A stretch of DNA of 64,000 nt from Lunularia cruciata (GCA_948567375.1 OX419756.1:22794552-22858551), one strand, 5' to 3'. Shown: positions 1 to 12,254, numbered from the stretch's first letter. Notes: generated from the letters alone by a model not told the origin. Made by a program: numbers and translations.

Positions 1-1624
1 CCATAAAAATTATATTTCAAAAATATGCAAGACTTTGATAATTATTGCTTTCTACACATCAACTTAAATTAGAAAAATAGTGTAGATAGTTAATACTATG
101 TTGTATCTCTATAAATAAATATACGTAGTTTATCCTTTTACATACTTCAATCAGATAATCTGAATCACAACTTCATATGTTTTGCCAAGTCATTTATATT
201 TATTTTTGATATGATGTAGAAACTTTGATTATTTTGCCACAACATGCAGTTAGCATTTAGTTGTAAAATTTCAAATAACAAGATGAAATAGTGTTCAATT
301 GTCTTTATTCACCAATACTTTGAGTTATTTAGTCTTGAAACCTCATCTAGTTGTACACCTAATAGTATTACTATGAAAAGGGGGTACTCCTTTAGAAAAT
401 AACCCTTTGTGTAGTTTTTTCATACTAAATAAGTCTTTACATCCATTCTTTTGTGGTTAGGCATTTGTAAGGATCCATAAGATGGTTTGTTGTGGGTACA
501 TTCTAATGGTAATATTTAATAAAAAGTACATAATCATAATCCGACATAAAGAGCCATTGGTCCTTAGTATTCATGGGAGCCTCATCTGAATATTTTTTCT
601 ATGGATAGATACATCAAATACAACTAGGCTTATCCAATATGAAATTATATTGAATTTATTTGGTATAAGATTATTTATGTACATATGGATATCATTATAT
701 TCTTTTCAAACTTATAATTCAATATCTTAGGACTAATCTAGACTTATTCCTAAGATTCTTATTAGTTATCGATTCTTAGGAGAATCCATGTATATAAATC
801 TATGTTAACTCATGTGTTACAAGAAAGGAAAAAGAGTTCCTAAATTTCCTTCATTTTTAAGAATACTAGTCAGTGTTATATATCTTCATAAGCGAGCTTT
901 CTCTTTCTACAAGAATCTTTGCAATTATAATGGAATTTTTTTTGATTTCTTGAAGATTGCAATGGAGCATAGAGAATCAAACAGGACATATGATCAAATG
1001 AAGGAAACTTAGAATGATTATACAAATATCAATATAGAGTTTGTATTAGTTAGAGTCTTGAAGGAGTGTAATGGTTTTGAGTAAATAATTAATTCTAGAA
1101 TATTAGTAATCATCTTAGTCTTAGTACCATAAGACAAGAAGCCTCCATTCTATACAAGGTTTTTTATGTGGAGTTAGCATCTCATCTCTTTTAATAAGCT
1201 GTTCATCATATGGTCTCATTGAGATTTGAGTTCTTTGTAATATATCTATATCATATCATATGATACCTCCTTTGTGTTCATTTGTATACTATACGCCTCA
1301 CCATTTCTTATGTACAATCTGCTACCTAACCTCATCAATGGCTCTTCATACCACAACTTTAATTATTTATGTGTTGATTGAGTCACTCTTTGTATACCTT
1401 ACCATGATTTAAAAAAAAGATTAAAAAACAATTGTATGGATGATATTCTAATAATGCTTTTCCTTCTAGTGACTTACCACTTCCTCAACTCTATATTACC
1501 CTACCATTAACAAAACCTACTCTCATTGAGTCACGAGCTTCTTATTCCCTTATCTCTTCACTACTACTTGCAACTCTTTCTAGTAAACTCTTTCCTAAAC
1601 TCCAATTGTGTGTAGACCGTACGA

Positions 1625-1775
1625 CTTCCATAGCTCGGATATCTTAGATGCGGTAGGGCAGATATTCTCATATAGACTCTATTGGGGCTTAGCCCCATGT
1701 TACCTTTTTTTCTCTCCCTTGTAAGTCTTGATGGGTCTTCCCATCCTTCATTTTTCCTTCACGGTTGCCTTTTTC
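1625..1775 (-). repeat. Dispersed repeat family R1, copy 1
   Basis: Read on the minus strand, this shares two blocks with copies at 21435-21540 and 31270-31370: a block around gaaggatgggaagac, and about 50-70 bases later a block around ggctaagccccaatag. The second block contains the palindrome ggggcttagcccc (1684-1696). The flanks of the three copies differ, so they are independent insertions of one family. The class (SINE, LINE tail, LTR fragment or MITE) is not resolved. Confidence 0.6.
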
Positions 1776-2603
1776 TAGTAAATACAACCTCCTTAGATCT
1801 ACATTTCTACCATTTCATACTCCTATCGTATGCTCATAAATCCTACTCCATCATCAATCCATAGAGCCTTCTTTGGATGAGAGTTGGTATGGTACAATGT
1901 AGAAGGAGGTCAAGATACTTATAGATTGAGAATAAAAGATACATCTCCTTCCATTACCTATATTTTTTATGCACACTAACATTTTCAAATTGAGGCTTCA
2001 TCAAATTACTACTTGTGGTTGCATTGTCTTATCCTATCCAAGCTCTTCTTCTTAGTCTACTTAGACCATATTTGTATATGAGGATCCTTATTTCCTTACA
2101 CTGCTTGGCAAGCTCTATATTATCTATACTAATAAGAGCTATATTTTCAATATGAGAGAAACTGGAACGAACTGAAGGCACCGTAAAGTGAACATCTATC
2201 AGACGCGAATTTTGATCTGACTGGATTATGATGCACATATGTTGCATGGACGAGAATAGATGAGAATGTTTTGAAACGACGTGAAACGAATATATCTATG
2301 GAGAAACACACAAAAATATATACCCATAAGAAAAACGAAAACGAGTACACAACACCAAGGAGTGCGATGTGACGCAATTTGTGGACGTTTGTACTGTGGT
2401 TGATGAGTTAAGTCGAACAGTGGTCTGTAGCATTACACAGATTGGCCTTTAGCGATGCCGGACACTGCTGCCGAAATTGCACCCACCATAGTGACCTGGA
2501 CTCCAGGAGTCTTCCGCTGGAGTTCCAGATCACCAGCATTTGCTTGTGGAATATTTTATAAACAGTGGGAAATCAGACAAGGCTATAGGATAGAACACAA
2601 TGG

Positions 2604-2729
2604 GGGGTTTCAGATTTAGCTCGGATGGTTTACGGATAGATTGTCAAAATTTTACGGGTACTGTAGGGGGTTTCAGATTTAGCTCCGATGGTTTACGGAT
2701 AGATTGTCAAAATTTTACGGGTACTGCAC
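2604..2729. repeat. 63-bp tandem duplication
   Basis: Two adjacent copies of a 63-bp unit that begins gggtttcagatttagctc and ends ttttacgggtactg. They are nearly identical (one clear substitution, tcgg versus tccg), which suggests a recent duplication. Related words (tttacagatagatt, atttacggg) recur at about 36470-36560, so the unit probably belongs to a dispersed element. Confidence 0.8.
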
Positions 2730-3524
2730 GAGAGTACAATAGAGAGTTTCAGAAATAGATTTGACGGATGTCTAAGGGATTCACAAACAACAAACTTTGT
2801 AATAATTTTTAGTGGACTTTGTAACAAGATGAGATTGTAATAACTGAATGCACTGTAAATTCAGTTATGGAATATTTTATCCAAATTGCAGTCATTTATA
2901 AAAATCAAGCCTTATATTATAAATGTTTAGAAATGCCGTAACTAAATAAATGATTTTCAAACAAAGTGACGTGTTCTCTCAAGAGGGTTGCCATGTGGTT
3001 AGATGAGTCAATTATGATTTATGATTTGGTTTGCATATTCAAGATCCAAAATGCCCCACCTCAACAATTCAAAATTCTAAATTTGAATTCAACACCCTCA
3101 TGAGCAAATGTGTGAGTTGTCAGGCAACAAACGGTTTTGTAGTTTTGCATTGGTGTGAGAAATGATCAGCGCTACCGTGCGGCAACCAAGAATTTGAATC
3201 GGGGTCGAGGAATTTGACGCTGGGAATGCAACAAAACTTTTGCAATGGGAGATCAAGTACCTTGTTTTAGTGCAAGAGACTCACTTTAGTTGCTGATCCA
3301 GGACCTATAGAGTCATCTTTGGATTCACAACCTCAACAACCATTAGGGAAATTTGGAAAACCTGTTGAGTATGGCTTCATCTGCACTGGGAAAATCAAAG
3401 GAAGATGAACAATTTCACATGGCAATGCACCAAATACTGGATATATTTGGAGGATATATATACTGGATATATATAGCCAAATACTGGATTATTTGGAGGA
3501 CCGAGCATTTTGTATAGATTCATG

Positions 3525-4472
3525 GTGTGAATTGCAAAAAGCCCATTCAAAAATTGACCGCATTTAGTTTCATGGCAACCTTTTTGATTAGGGAGGGACA
3601 AGGATTTCATACTTCTATGATAGGTGACAGGCATTACAAGAAATGGTTGAGGTACATGAACTAGTACAAAGAAACTCAAGAGCTTAAGAACAAGTCTACT
3701 GGAGAAGGTCTCACGGAGAAGGAATATGGAAAAGGGTGGAGAACTATAGAAGATAAATTGAATGGAATATGCCTACATTTTGCAAGAATGGAAGCCATGA
3801 TTGGGACAAAAGCAAACATAAGTCCACCTGCAATGGTAAGTTTAGGAGATTTTAATCCCAATTTGAGTGAGATTTGTGGTGTGGAGGAGGTCCATGAAGA
3901 TGCACATGAGTGCTTGCAATTCCAATCTCCTCTAGAGGTGGTGCTCCCTAATTCAGCCTGTTGGTCGCAAACACCCAAGGGGCGGAAAGTATACTGAGTC
4001 TCATGGACAATGGAATCCTATCACCCAAGGATGAGTCTCCATTTGTTCCACCAATCGAGTACTCACCTTTCATTACACCACCGCCTTTAACTTCTACAAG
4101 GGATGGATCCGAGTGTGCTTTCATCAACCAAGAAGTGGAACATGACCCAAAGAGGAGGAAAGGTGGAATATCAGCAAGTATGCCCAAGTTGTCACCTAGT
4201 ATATCATTGTCTCATGATTTAGCAAAAATGAAAATGTTGAAGGCATATACTATACAATCCAAGGAGAGGTTACGACTAGCTGAACTAAAAGCTACCAACA
4301 TGAGGAAAAGAGAAAAATAATGATGAGAATGGAAGCAGAGTGTGTTAGATTAGAGACAAAGAAGATGAAAATTGAAATTGAGAAAAAATTGAGCGTAGAT
4401 AAAAGGAAAGCTAAGGCAGACAAACACAAATTTAAGGAGAAGAGTTATGATTATAATAAAGATGAGTTATGA
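3525..4472 (+). pseudogene. Myb/SANT-like (trihelix-type) DNA-binding protein relic, copy 1
   Basis: The coding sense can be followed through three frames with at least two frameshifts and stops. Recognisable blocks are MATFLIREGQGF and MIGDRHYKKWLRYM (about 3570-3660), then KGWRTIEDKLNGICLHFARM and MIGTKANISPPAMV (about 3730-3840), and a charged C-terminal helix rich in K, R and E (about 4220-4460). A tryptophan-centred block, a following FxxM block and a basic coiled tail are typical of plant Myb/SANT-like ORFs, including those that accompany PIF/Harbinger transposases. A homologous relic lies on the minus strand at about 47100-47960. The PIF/Harbinger relics elsewhere in the window make a transposon origin plausible, but no linkage is shown. 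The family assignment comes from motif memory only. Confidence 0.5.
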
Positions 4473-4670
4473 AAAATTGATAAATGCTGCTATTCATTAC
4501 TGCTCAGTGCCGCTCTTTACCACTCAATTCCTCCCATGTTTTTCCTTTTCCGCACCTAGTCGGCCCAAGATGCCACAAGTTGCCACAAGTTTCCACTTAG
4601 TGCAACCCGTAAACTCTTTTCTGCCGCCGCTAGTTGCCACTTAATGCCACACTTTGTTGAATTAAGGCCA

Positions 4671-4860
4671 GTTGGCGCTCGTCGGTGCTCCTCAACACTT
4701 GAAAGTGCTTGCGGGCGCTTGTAAATGGTAGTAGGAGCTTGTAGGCACTTGCATGCACTCATTTTAAATTGGTGGTGCTCGTCATGGCTCATTGGCACTC
4801 GTCAATGCTTGTTGATGCTTTTTGGTACTGAGTGATGCCCGTAATGGGTTAAGTGTGGTG
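4671..4860. repeat. 10-bp periodic minisatellite
   Basis: About 18 imperfect units of exactly 10 bp follow one another, for example gttggcgctc, gtcggtgctc, gaaagtgctt, gcgggcgctt, gtaggagctt, gtaggcactt, gtcaatgctt, gttgatgctt. The approximate consensus is GTnGGYGCTT. Upstream (4566-4660) the reverse-complement word tgccacaagt recurs, also at 10-bp spacing. It is relatively GC-rich against its AT-rich surroundings. No coding function is seen. Confidence 0.75.
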
Positions 4861-4987
4861 ACTCGTGATGTAGGTGGTGCACATAGGTGCCAAGTGATGT
4901 CTTGTTTGATGCACAAGGCACAATTGAGTATATAGCACATGAAAACATGAGAGTTAGACAAAAATATGAGAGTTTCACAAGTGTAAA

Positions 4988-4989
<2 letters not shown>

Positions 4990-5060
<71 letters not shown>
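4990..5060. repeat. (AT)n microsatellite
   Basis: An uninterrupted run of about 34 AT dinucleotides. ORFs read through it on either strand are only tyrosine/isoleucine alternations and are not genes. Confidence 0.97.
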
Positions 5061-5067
<7 letters not shown>

Positions 5068-5599
5068 TAAAAGACAAATGTATACATGGGGATAAATGAA
5101 CAAAAGATGTTTATAAATGGGGAGCCAATAAAACCTAAACCTATGAATATGGTAGAGGAGGAGGTGAAGAAAAAGAAGGAGATGCACCATGGTGTCTAAG
5201 TGCTACTATTGCGTCCTCAAGTCTACGAAGGTATACATGATGTTTAATCCTAATGGACTCAATGACCACCATAGGAGCCACTTGCTCTCATCCAAGTCTT
5301 GGTGCCTGATACCACTAGCAAGAAGAGAATATGGGTCACTACTATAAGAACTCAGTCTACTTGATGTTCACTTCTCTTCTACCCAACTAATAGCAGGCCT
5401 ATCGTCATGGACAAATCTGCCCAAAGCACTCATCAAAGGATCAAATGACCAAGCCTATGATACTCTCTGTACCCTATAAGAACAGAAGTGGGTAGGGTGG
5501 ATAGCACCATGTAGATGGTTCCTATAATAAGAGAGTGCATAACTATCTATGATCAAAAGATCACAAAGAGGTAAACCTAATGAAGTAAGATGCTCATAT

Positions 5600-6476
5600 G
5601 ATCTAACTCTAAGTCCTCTAAACTCAAAATCTCACTAGATATCTACAAAACACAAACAGGCCATGGGGCAAGACCTTGTGTGAACTCCTTTCGGGAATTT
5701 GGACCACTTCCACATGCTCCGTAGCAACCGCTCTACTCCATCCGGAGTAAGATCTATCCACAAGATAACCTCAAAGCGTAGAAAATAGAATTGGATGAAA
5801 TGGCTAACACCAAGACAGGCTACCCACCCTACTGGCCTAGATTGTGTGTGAGTGCACCAACAATGCCTAGTCATCTTGCTCTCCATATGCATGGAAACTG
5901 ATAGCACCACAAATCCATAATGATGCCAAACAAGTTACATCTACAATAATAATCTTCTTCTGTAGGAAGCTTGGGAAGAAGATATGTAGAATATACTCTC
6001 CTGATAGACAAATCCTCTCTCTAAATCAGTCGGAGTGCCCTAAGTCTCCACATTATGAGGTAAAACATGGGTGACATCAGTTTGGGTCTACATCTCATGA
6101 CAAGTATGGGTCTCGTGAGTAGTAGTAAGTAGTCTCGGTCCAAGATAAGCCACATGAGCTCTCATTTAAGCTAGACTACTCTCACTCTCCTCTACCTGAA
6201 CGTGTGCACTCTTGCACCTCTCTTTAGCATATGCTAACTCTTGTGCTTGATTTTGTAAGTGGATCCTATAACCCTCTGCCATGGCAATGGCACCTAGTAT
6301 GTCCTAGTCCAAGTCAGCTAATCTCTGCTCTCTCTCCATCTCAAAAGTAAGCAAGGTCAAATGCTTCTGCTCCTTTGCAGCAAGTAAATCCTCTCGCTCA
6401 CAAAGGAGTCTCTCTCGCTCTAGCACTAATCTCTCTCTCTCCTCTACACTTTCCTATCTACTCTCGCACTCAAGCA

Positions 6477-6527
<51 letters not shown>

Positions 6528-6660
6528 CACTCTCCAATCTACTCTGGCACTCAAGCACTAATCTCTCTCTCTTCTCTACACTCTCCAATCTTCTCTCACG
6601 CTCAAGGAGATTTCTCTCTCTACACTCAACCACTTGACACAATCATCTAAAATATGAGTG
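5600..6660 (-). pseudogene. Coiled-coil protein relic with (GA)n expansion
   Basis: Minus-strand frames encode long runs of charged heptads, such as LLERERRLESVEKRERL and LESVEERERER, between about 6650 and 6200. Further decayed coding sense continues to about 5635. The coding strand holds three copies of a unit of 51 bp or more, each containing a (GA)n tract. In the middle copy (about 6480-6521) the tract has grown so that it encodes repeated Glu-Arg. Stops interrupt the frame. No family is recognised. It could be an expressed host-like gene captured by a transposon, or a gag-like ORF. Confidence 0.35.
6478..6521. repeat. (CT)n microsatellite
   Basis: A pure CT tract of about 21 units. It is the expanded core of a repeat seen three times between 6420 and 6610, each time preceded by ctaat and followed by a tacactctccaatct-type word. 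Confidence 0.95.
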
Positions 6661-7029
6661 ATGTCAACAAAACATGAAGGAGGTGAAGGTACTCTCAAAT
6701 GCATGGGGTCACCAACGCCCCTCCACAAATGGAGAAAGTGGTGAAGGAGAAGAAGAGGGAAAAGGAGCTATCTCAACAAAGGGTAAGGGTTGTGTCTCAA
6801 CACGCATCTGTTGAACACTTGTTCACAAGTGGTACATTTAGTTATCTATCAAGTACAAATTCATATTAGAATTTAAAAAATACACAAGTTCACAAGTTCA
6901 TTCATTCAAGCTTCTTAAATGAAATCATTTATTAAATCCGGTTATGGTATATACAAAAGAACTTTGTATGTTTTCCAATATAAATAAATAAATAAATAAA
7001 TTTATATATTTATATATATGACAAAACTC

Positions 7030-7698
7030 AAACCTAATCAGTCACTCACCATCCTTATCCTCTCACTCATCCTCCCCATCATTAGTAGTCACGTCCTCAT
7101 CCAAGCTATTTGCATCCTCATGATAATCATCATGCTCTTCCTTGTGTATAATCTCCTCCTCTCCATCACTCAAGTACATCATGTCCTCCTCTGGAATGAA
7201 ACCTCTCTCCACAAAGAGATGAGTGAGTATCTGCCCAAGGAAGGTGACTCTGAACTTGTGCCCCTTAGGACTACTCAATTGGCTTTGCAAACTCCACACC
7301 TTTGCAATGATAGCTCTAAATGCTTACTCTCCCTAATCATAATCCTCCACACCAAATCTCCTCAACTTGGTCTTGGTGTCGAGTACCAAATGCCCATGTA
7401 CAATCTTGGGCCTAATAGTGGGTGCAACAAGTGCATCTGTCAACTGGAAGAAAGCTCTAAACCTAGGATACACATATCGTCTTGCAAGATATCTTTTTGA
7501 AACCATGTCCCTTTGTAGAAACCAGTCTAAAACAGTTGTGTAAGGAACTATCCTCTGTCTTGGTGTTCTCCCCTCTGCCATGGCAAGTGCATCTCTAACT
7601 ATATCTATTGTCAATTGAAACTGCCTTCCTCTTACCAAACCTATGCAAGAGACCTTGTCCCACAAATTCACAAACTCCATACATGGATGGACTTGCAA
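7030..7698 (-). pseudogene. Unknown protein relic with acidic C-terminus
   Basis: One minus-strand frame can be followed for about 225 codons with two nearby in-frame stops (about 7335 and 7326). The first part (about 120 residues) has a globular composition with blocks such as VPYTTVLDWFLQRDM and LARRYVYPRFRAFFQLTD. The second part (7299-7063) ends in a strongly acidic tail with many D and E. The continuous reading sense across the stops, and composition unlike random AT-rich sequence, suggest real ancestral coding. I do not recognise the family. A gag-like or mobile-domain ORF of a retroelement is possible. The antisense reading of the same stretch (7018-7500, plus) is taken to be a shadow. 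Confidence 0.4.
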
Positions 7699-7739
7699 AA
7701 CCCTCTAAGAAAATTAGCTTAAACCTCAATCATAAGGAA

Positions 7740-9230
7740 TCAAGACAATGGGTGCCGCTTGCAGCCGCCCCCAGACAGGAAGAAAGCAATGGATGGTGCT
7801 AGGTGCTACTTGTCAGCATGATTAGGTGCCACTTAGGGACACCCAAAGGCACGTAGGAACAGTTGCACCTTGCGGGGCATAAGGAGGACACCTAATGTCG
7901 CATGTTGATGGCCGACAATGCTGCCTGAGGGCACAGCTGCGCTCAAAGCTGCTATGGGATAGTGGGTCTAGGGAAAAACACCGAGATGCCGCCGGGGGAT
8001 GTTGGATGATGCCGGGAGTTGCTGCAGGATAGGACTAGGAGGCGTTGACAATTTGGAGGCCTAATGTGCATAAATCACAATCCTAAGGTATTGGAACATT
8101 TGAAAGTAGAGAGAAATGAAGAGAAAAAAATTAAAAAGGTTTGAATAATACCTCTGGATTTGAGAAGTGAAGTCCAAGTGTAATTTTGAGTCCAATTACG
8201 TCTAGATAGATCTCTCAAATTCCAAAGAGAGTAGTCTAAATATGATGTTTGTCCAACCAAAACCACTTGATGAAATTTGTTGGGTGTTGAATGGTATGAA
8301 AAGCTATGAGCCAATCTCTTTCCTAAGCATTTCTCATGTCAAGCCCGTAACTATCTTTTCATATCCCCAGATTTCTGCCATGGTTCAAATTCAGTCTGCT
8401 CTTTCTCTCTATCTCTTTTCTTTATCTCTTGAATGCTCTCCTTCTCTCATGCTCTTTCTCTCTTCCTCTTGAATGGTCTCCTTCAATTCAAATTGAATTT
8501 TGCTCTTCCTCTAAAAGTTCCAACTCTCTCAAACCCCACAGCAAGTTTTCCACCTTCAGCAATAAGTTTGCCTCCTTCAGCAATGATTTTGCCTCCTTTG
8601 AACACACCCCACGCAGCAAAATGACTCTTTTGAACACCCCACACCCACAATGAAATGACTCCTTTTGAACACCCACACCCACACACTCATGAAATGATTC
8701 CTTTGAACACCCACTCACATAGTGAAATGACTTTTGTTCAAATCTAGAAAGATGAAGGTTTATATAGCACCATGCTAGAAAGAAAGTTTGAATATCCAAA
8801 CATCCAAATGTGCACATTCAATGGAAAAATCAATATTTGAGAGGAAAGAACTCAAATCTTGAGCGGCAACATGCGGCACTCCACATTGCCAACACGTGCA
8901 CCTAAGCGTTACGTAAATCACGCAACGCCTACTAGTGCCACTCGGCACCGACGATGCAATAATTTTTTAAGTAGGAGGGCGGTCCCCAACATCTTCCAGC
9001 GTGTACAAGTGCCATCGCATGGCACCTTACAGCATTGTGTGGTGTTGATGGGTGCAAACAATTTTTTGGCAAGTTGGAAGGCGGCTCCCAATGTGTACGA
9101 GCAGCATTGCACGTCATCTACAAGCATCATCAGGCCACTTAAACATTTTTCCAACAACATATAACTACTTTGAAGTGTAAACTTACCCAACACCACACTT
9201 GCCCAACACCACACCATGTAAGTGTCAGCT
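7740..9230. other. Degenerate GTGCC-rich sequence, no gene recognised
   Basis: Two stretches (about 7740-8060 and 8860-9130) are richer in G and C and full of short words such as gtgcc, cggcac and ggtgct at intervals of about 10 bp. They resemble the minisatellite at 4671-4860. Between them is AT-rich sequence with short CT-rich runs. No supported coding region. Confidence 0.45.
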
Positions 9231-9413
9231 CGGGCCCTACAAACATACAGATTAGGCTCCTAAGAATTCTTTTTGCATCTTGTGAATTCTTATTCCAATA
9301 TTAGAGAAAGATACATTCATGGTCTAAGTTAGAGACTCATGGTCTAAGTTACAAGAATATGAGATATGACATAAAAAATTGGAAAATAAATAATTTATTG
9401 TATGGAAACTCAC

Positions 9414-11376
9414 TCAATCAAGTATATCATCATTGTGATAATCAAGGCATTGTTGCATCACCCTTGATCTACTTTCTTCTCTACCAAGTTCTATACCATG
9501 AAAAGACATTTTTGAATCTATTTCAATTTCCTTTGTAAATCCGCCATCATCATCTGACCAAAGGTCAGGCCTATTGATTTAAAAATTATGTAAGATAATA
9601 CACATTGACATGCACTTCAACAAATAAAAATTTCTACTATCATCTTTGAGTTGCACTCTTAGCTCACAAAGAGAATGCCATCTAGCTTTCAATACTCATA
9701 TACAATGCTCATTTATCACTCTTGCCTTTGCCAAATATTTATTAAACTCCTGCTTGTCCTCTGATTGGGCCTGCTTGAAAGCGAGGACTAGGTGATGCAT
9801 GGGTACATAACCCAAATCACCTAAAAGATACTCCTTTACCTCAAAAGTGCAACAACTCTCTCTCTATTTCAAATCATTCCATAGTGAGGATTTTTTCAAA
9901 CAAGTCATGTCATGACATGTAATACTTTGAGGACAAGATAAGAGAGAAAACACAAATTGCACACTCAAACATTCGATGCCCCAAGGGAGCACCTTCTCTT
10001 TATTATATAGACAAAGAGGATCTCCTCCAAGGAAGCTCCACCATAGGATTAGGGACACATATAGGTGACATGTCAGCAAGCTCCACCCTTGGATTACTTA
10101 CTTGGATGGGTGGCATGTCTGGTCTAGGTCCTATCTGGTTGGTCAAACAAGCTTTGACCAGAGGAAATCTTTTAGGGAATCTTTGTGTAGGAATCTCAAA
10201 ATCACGTAAGGTACCATTGGAAAGCTCTCGACAAGACAAAGCAGGGGGAGGGAAGGCTAGCCTATTCTCTATTTGGTGGGGGGGGGGGGGAATTTGCACA
10301 TTTTTGAGACCTAATTCATCCGTTTAGGCCTCTGAAATTGCCTTCAAAGATTTCAGGCATATTTTGATTCCTACTCTATTAGTAGAAGTCCCCTTTTGGT
10401 GATACCTCTTTCTGATTTTTTTAGTCCATCATGTGTAACATCCTTCCAGATGTTACCAAACCAATTCTCACCTTTAAATCATATGTCTAGCTATTGGTTC
10501 TAAGGTTCTCAAGTCTATCTCGGTTTCTGCCCTATTTGTAGAAGTACTCTTTTGGTGATACTTCTATCTGATCTATTTTGACCATCATGTATAACATCAT
10601 TCTAGATGTTACCAAACCAAATTTCACATCTAGATCATATGGCTAGCTCTTGGTATTACAGACATCATCTTAGCATTCTTGCAATAAACAAATCAAATTA
10701 TACTTTTAGTAAACCATACAAAGAGGATCACCAATGCATTGAAAAAATATCTAACAAAACAACACATACATACCTTTGGAAAAATATATAATTCTCCTTT
10801 TATGACACAAATCACTTGGCCGTTTATAGAATATGAACCCTTGCGGCTGAAATATATTTCCTCGTCCATTGTTGGTCGAGCTACAAGAGGAAACAATGCT
10901 TCATCTACCAAACTAATACAATCAGGAAACCTTTGTGTGCACAAACATTGGATATCCTCCTCTCCTTGAGCTCGGTCCAAGCAACTTGACTCCTCATCAC
11001 ATCTAATATAGTTGTCATAACTCTATCAGTAAAAGCAATTGTTGAACCATCACTAATGCCCCAAATATTTAAACTCCATGCAACACAAGCTTTATTGATG
11101 TGATGCCCAAATCTATCCAAGGCTAGGGAAACTTGGATCCACACGTGTGTTTTCTCTCTTTGGTAGCTTTTCTCAAAAATTGTGTGTCTTAATCAAATCC
11201 ACTAATGTTGAAAAAGAATTGACATCTATTCTAGTAAGTTGGCGAAAGGCCTTAGTATTGAGATTTCTAAAATACTCCATCACAAACTCTCTACTATGAG
11301 GGTAAATAACACAGGGTTCCAAGTGTTGATGAGTATGTACATACTTCCACCCACTAATAAAAAATTCTAGCATATC
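9414..11376 (-). pseudogene. PIF/Harbinger transposase relic 1, split by a solo LTR
   Basis: A DDE nuclease of the PIF/Harbinger superfamily read on the minus strand. The N-terminal half (11376-10661) shows YFRNLNTKAFRQLTR, then a helix-turn-helix-like block with WGISDGSTIAFTDRV, then FPDCISLVDEALFPL with the first catalytic Asp at about 10905, and YFSRKGSYSINGQVIC. The C-terminal half (9917-9414) has YLLGDLGYVPMHHL with the second Asp at 9818-9816, and ARVINEH with the Glu at 9710-9708, which gives DD35E spacing. The chain ends near 9414. Without the inserted LTR (9918-10660) the coding length is near 400 codons, the usual size. It is broken by a frameshift near 10940, stops just after the catalytic Glu and near ILHNF, and the LTR. 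Terminal inverted repeats were not found. Confidence 0.85.
9918..10660 (-). mobile_element. Solo LTR of the element A family
   Basis: 743 bp starting TGTAATAC and ending GTATTACA, closely matching the LTRs of the chromovirus at 11499-18108 in the same orientation, but without internal sequence. GACA is found immediately on both sides (9914-9917 and 10661-10664), compatible with a short target-site duplication. It interrupts a PIF/Harbinger transposase relic. Solo LTRs arise by recombination between the two LTRs of a full element. Confidence 0.93.
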
Positions 11377-11498
11377 TAAATCTACTCCTTATTCTTTGTC
11401 TTCATCTTCTAATCCTTGTAGCAATATCTCCAAATCTAACCAAATTATCCATTGAATACATTTTCTAATATTTCTAATTAGTTCTACACGAGTGCTCC

Positions 11499-12238
11499 TG
11501 TAATACTCCAAGGACAAGAGAAGAGAGAAAACACAGATTGCACACTCTAACATTCGATGCCCCAAGGAAGCACCTTCTCTTTATTATATAGACAAAGAGG
11601 ATCTCCTCCAAGGAAGCTCCACCATAGGATTAGGGACACAGATAGGTGACATGTCAGCAAGCTCCACCCTTGGATTACTGACTTGGATGGGTGACCTGTC
11701 TGGTCTAGGTCCTATCTGGTTGGTCAAACGAGCTTTGACCAGAGGGAATCTTTTAGGGAATCTTTGTGTAGGAATCTCAAAATCACATGAGTAAGGTACC
11801 GTTGGAAAGCTCTCAACGAGACAAACCAGGGGGAGGGAAGGCCAGCCTCTCCTCTGTTGGGAGGGGGGAATTTGCACATTTTCAAGGCCTAATTCATCCG
11901 TTTAGGCCTCCAAAATTGCCTTCAAAGATTTCAGGCATATTTCGGTTCCTACTCTATTAGTAGAAGTCCCCTTTTGGTGATATCTCTTTCTGATCTGTTA
12001 AGTCCATCATGTGTAACATCCTTCCAGATGTTACCAAACCAATTCTCACCTTTAAATCATATGTCTAGCTATTGGTTCTAAGGTTCTCAAGTCTATTTCG
12101 GTTTTTGCCCTATTAGTAGAAGTACTCTTTTGGTGATACTTCTATCTGATCTATTTTGACCATCATGTATAACATCATTCTAGATGTTACCAAACTAAAT
12201 TTCACATCTAGATCATATGGCTAACCCTTGGTATTACA
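11499..12238 (-). repeat. Element A 3' LTR
   Basis: 740 bp, the downstream LTR in the element's own orientation. It matches 17369-18108 apart from roughly 15 substitutions, a 4-bp indel (cagcaagctcc versus cagctcc) and a variable G-tract. It lies at the upstream edge of the PIF/Harbinger relic. Confidence 0.97.
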
Positions 12239-12254
12239 GACCTCCCTCCTTTTA
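12239..12254 (-). promoter_or_regulatory. Polypurine tract of element A
   Basis: Minus-strand aaaaggagggaggtc lies directly before the TG of the 3' LTR, the place and composition expected of the primer for plus-strand DNA synthesis. The same tract is conserved in the truncated copy at about 55856-55871. Confidence 0.9.

Larger units (their letters stand above)
1..3520. other. AT-rich intergenic sequence, no gene recognised
   Basis: Only short ORFs without recognisable domains are present. The stretch holds a piece of a dispersed repeat (about 1625-1775) and a 63-bp tandem duplication (2604-2729), listed separately. Around 720-800 there is a TATA-like run (tatataaat near 790) that could be part of an old LTR, but I found no paired end or target duplication. 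Overall the stretch looks like decayed repeat sequence. Confidence 0.5.

Noticed and set aside
4782-5190. Two minus-strand ORFs of 70-100 codons
   Set aside because: Their bodies are translations of the (AT)n microsatellite (Tyr-Ile alternation).
7018-7500. 160-codon plus-strand ORF
   Set aside because: Antisense to a more protein-like minus-strand relic; hydrophobic composition is a shadow of the acidic tail.
10270-10290. G-tract in the LTRs as a G-quadruplex promoter element
   Set aside because: A single G-run of variable length in each copy does not give four separated runs; length variation is ordinary slippage.
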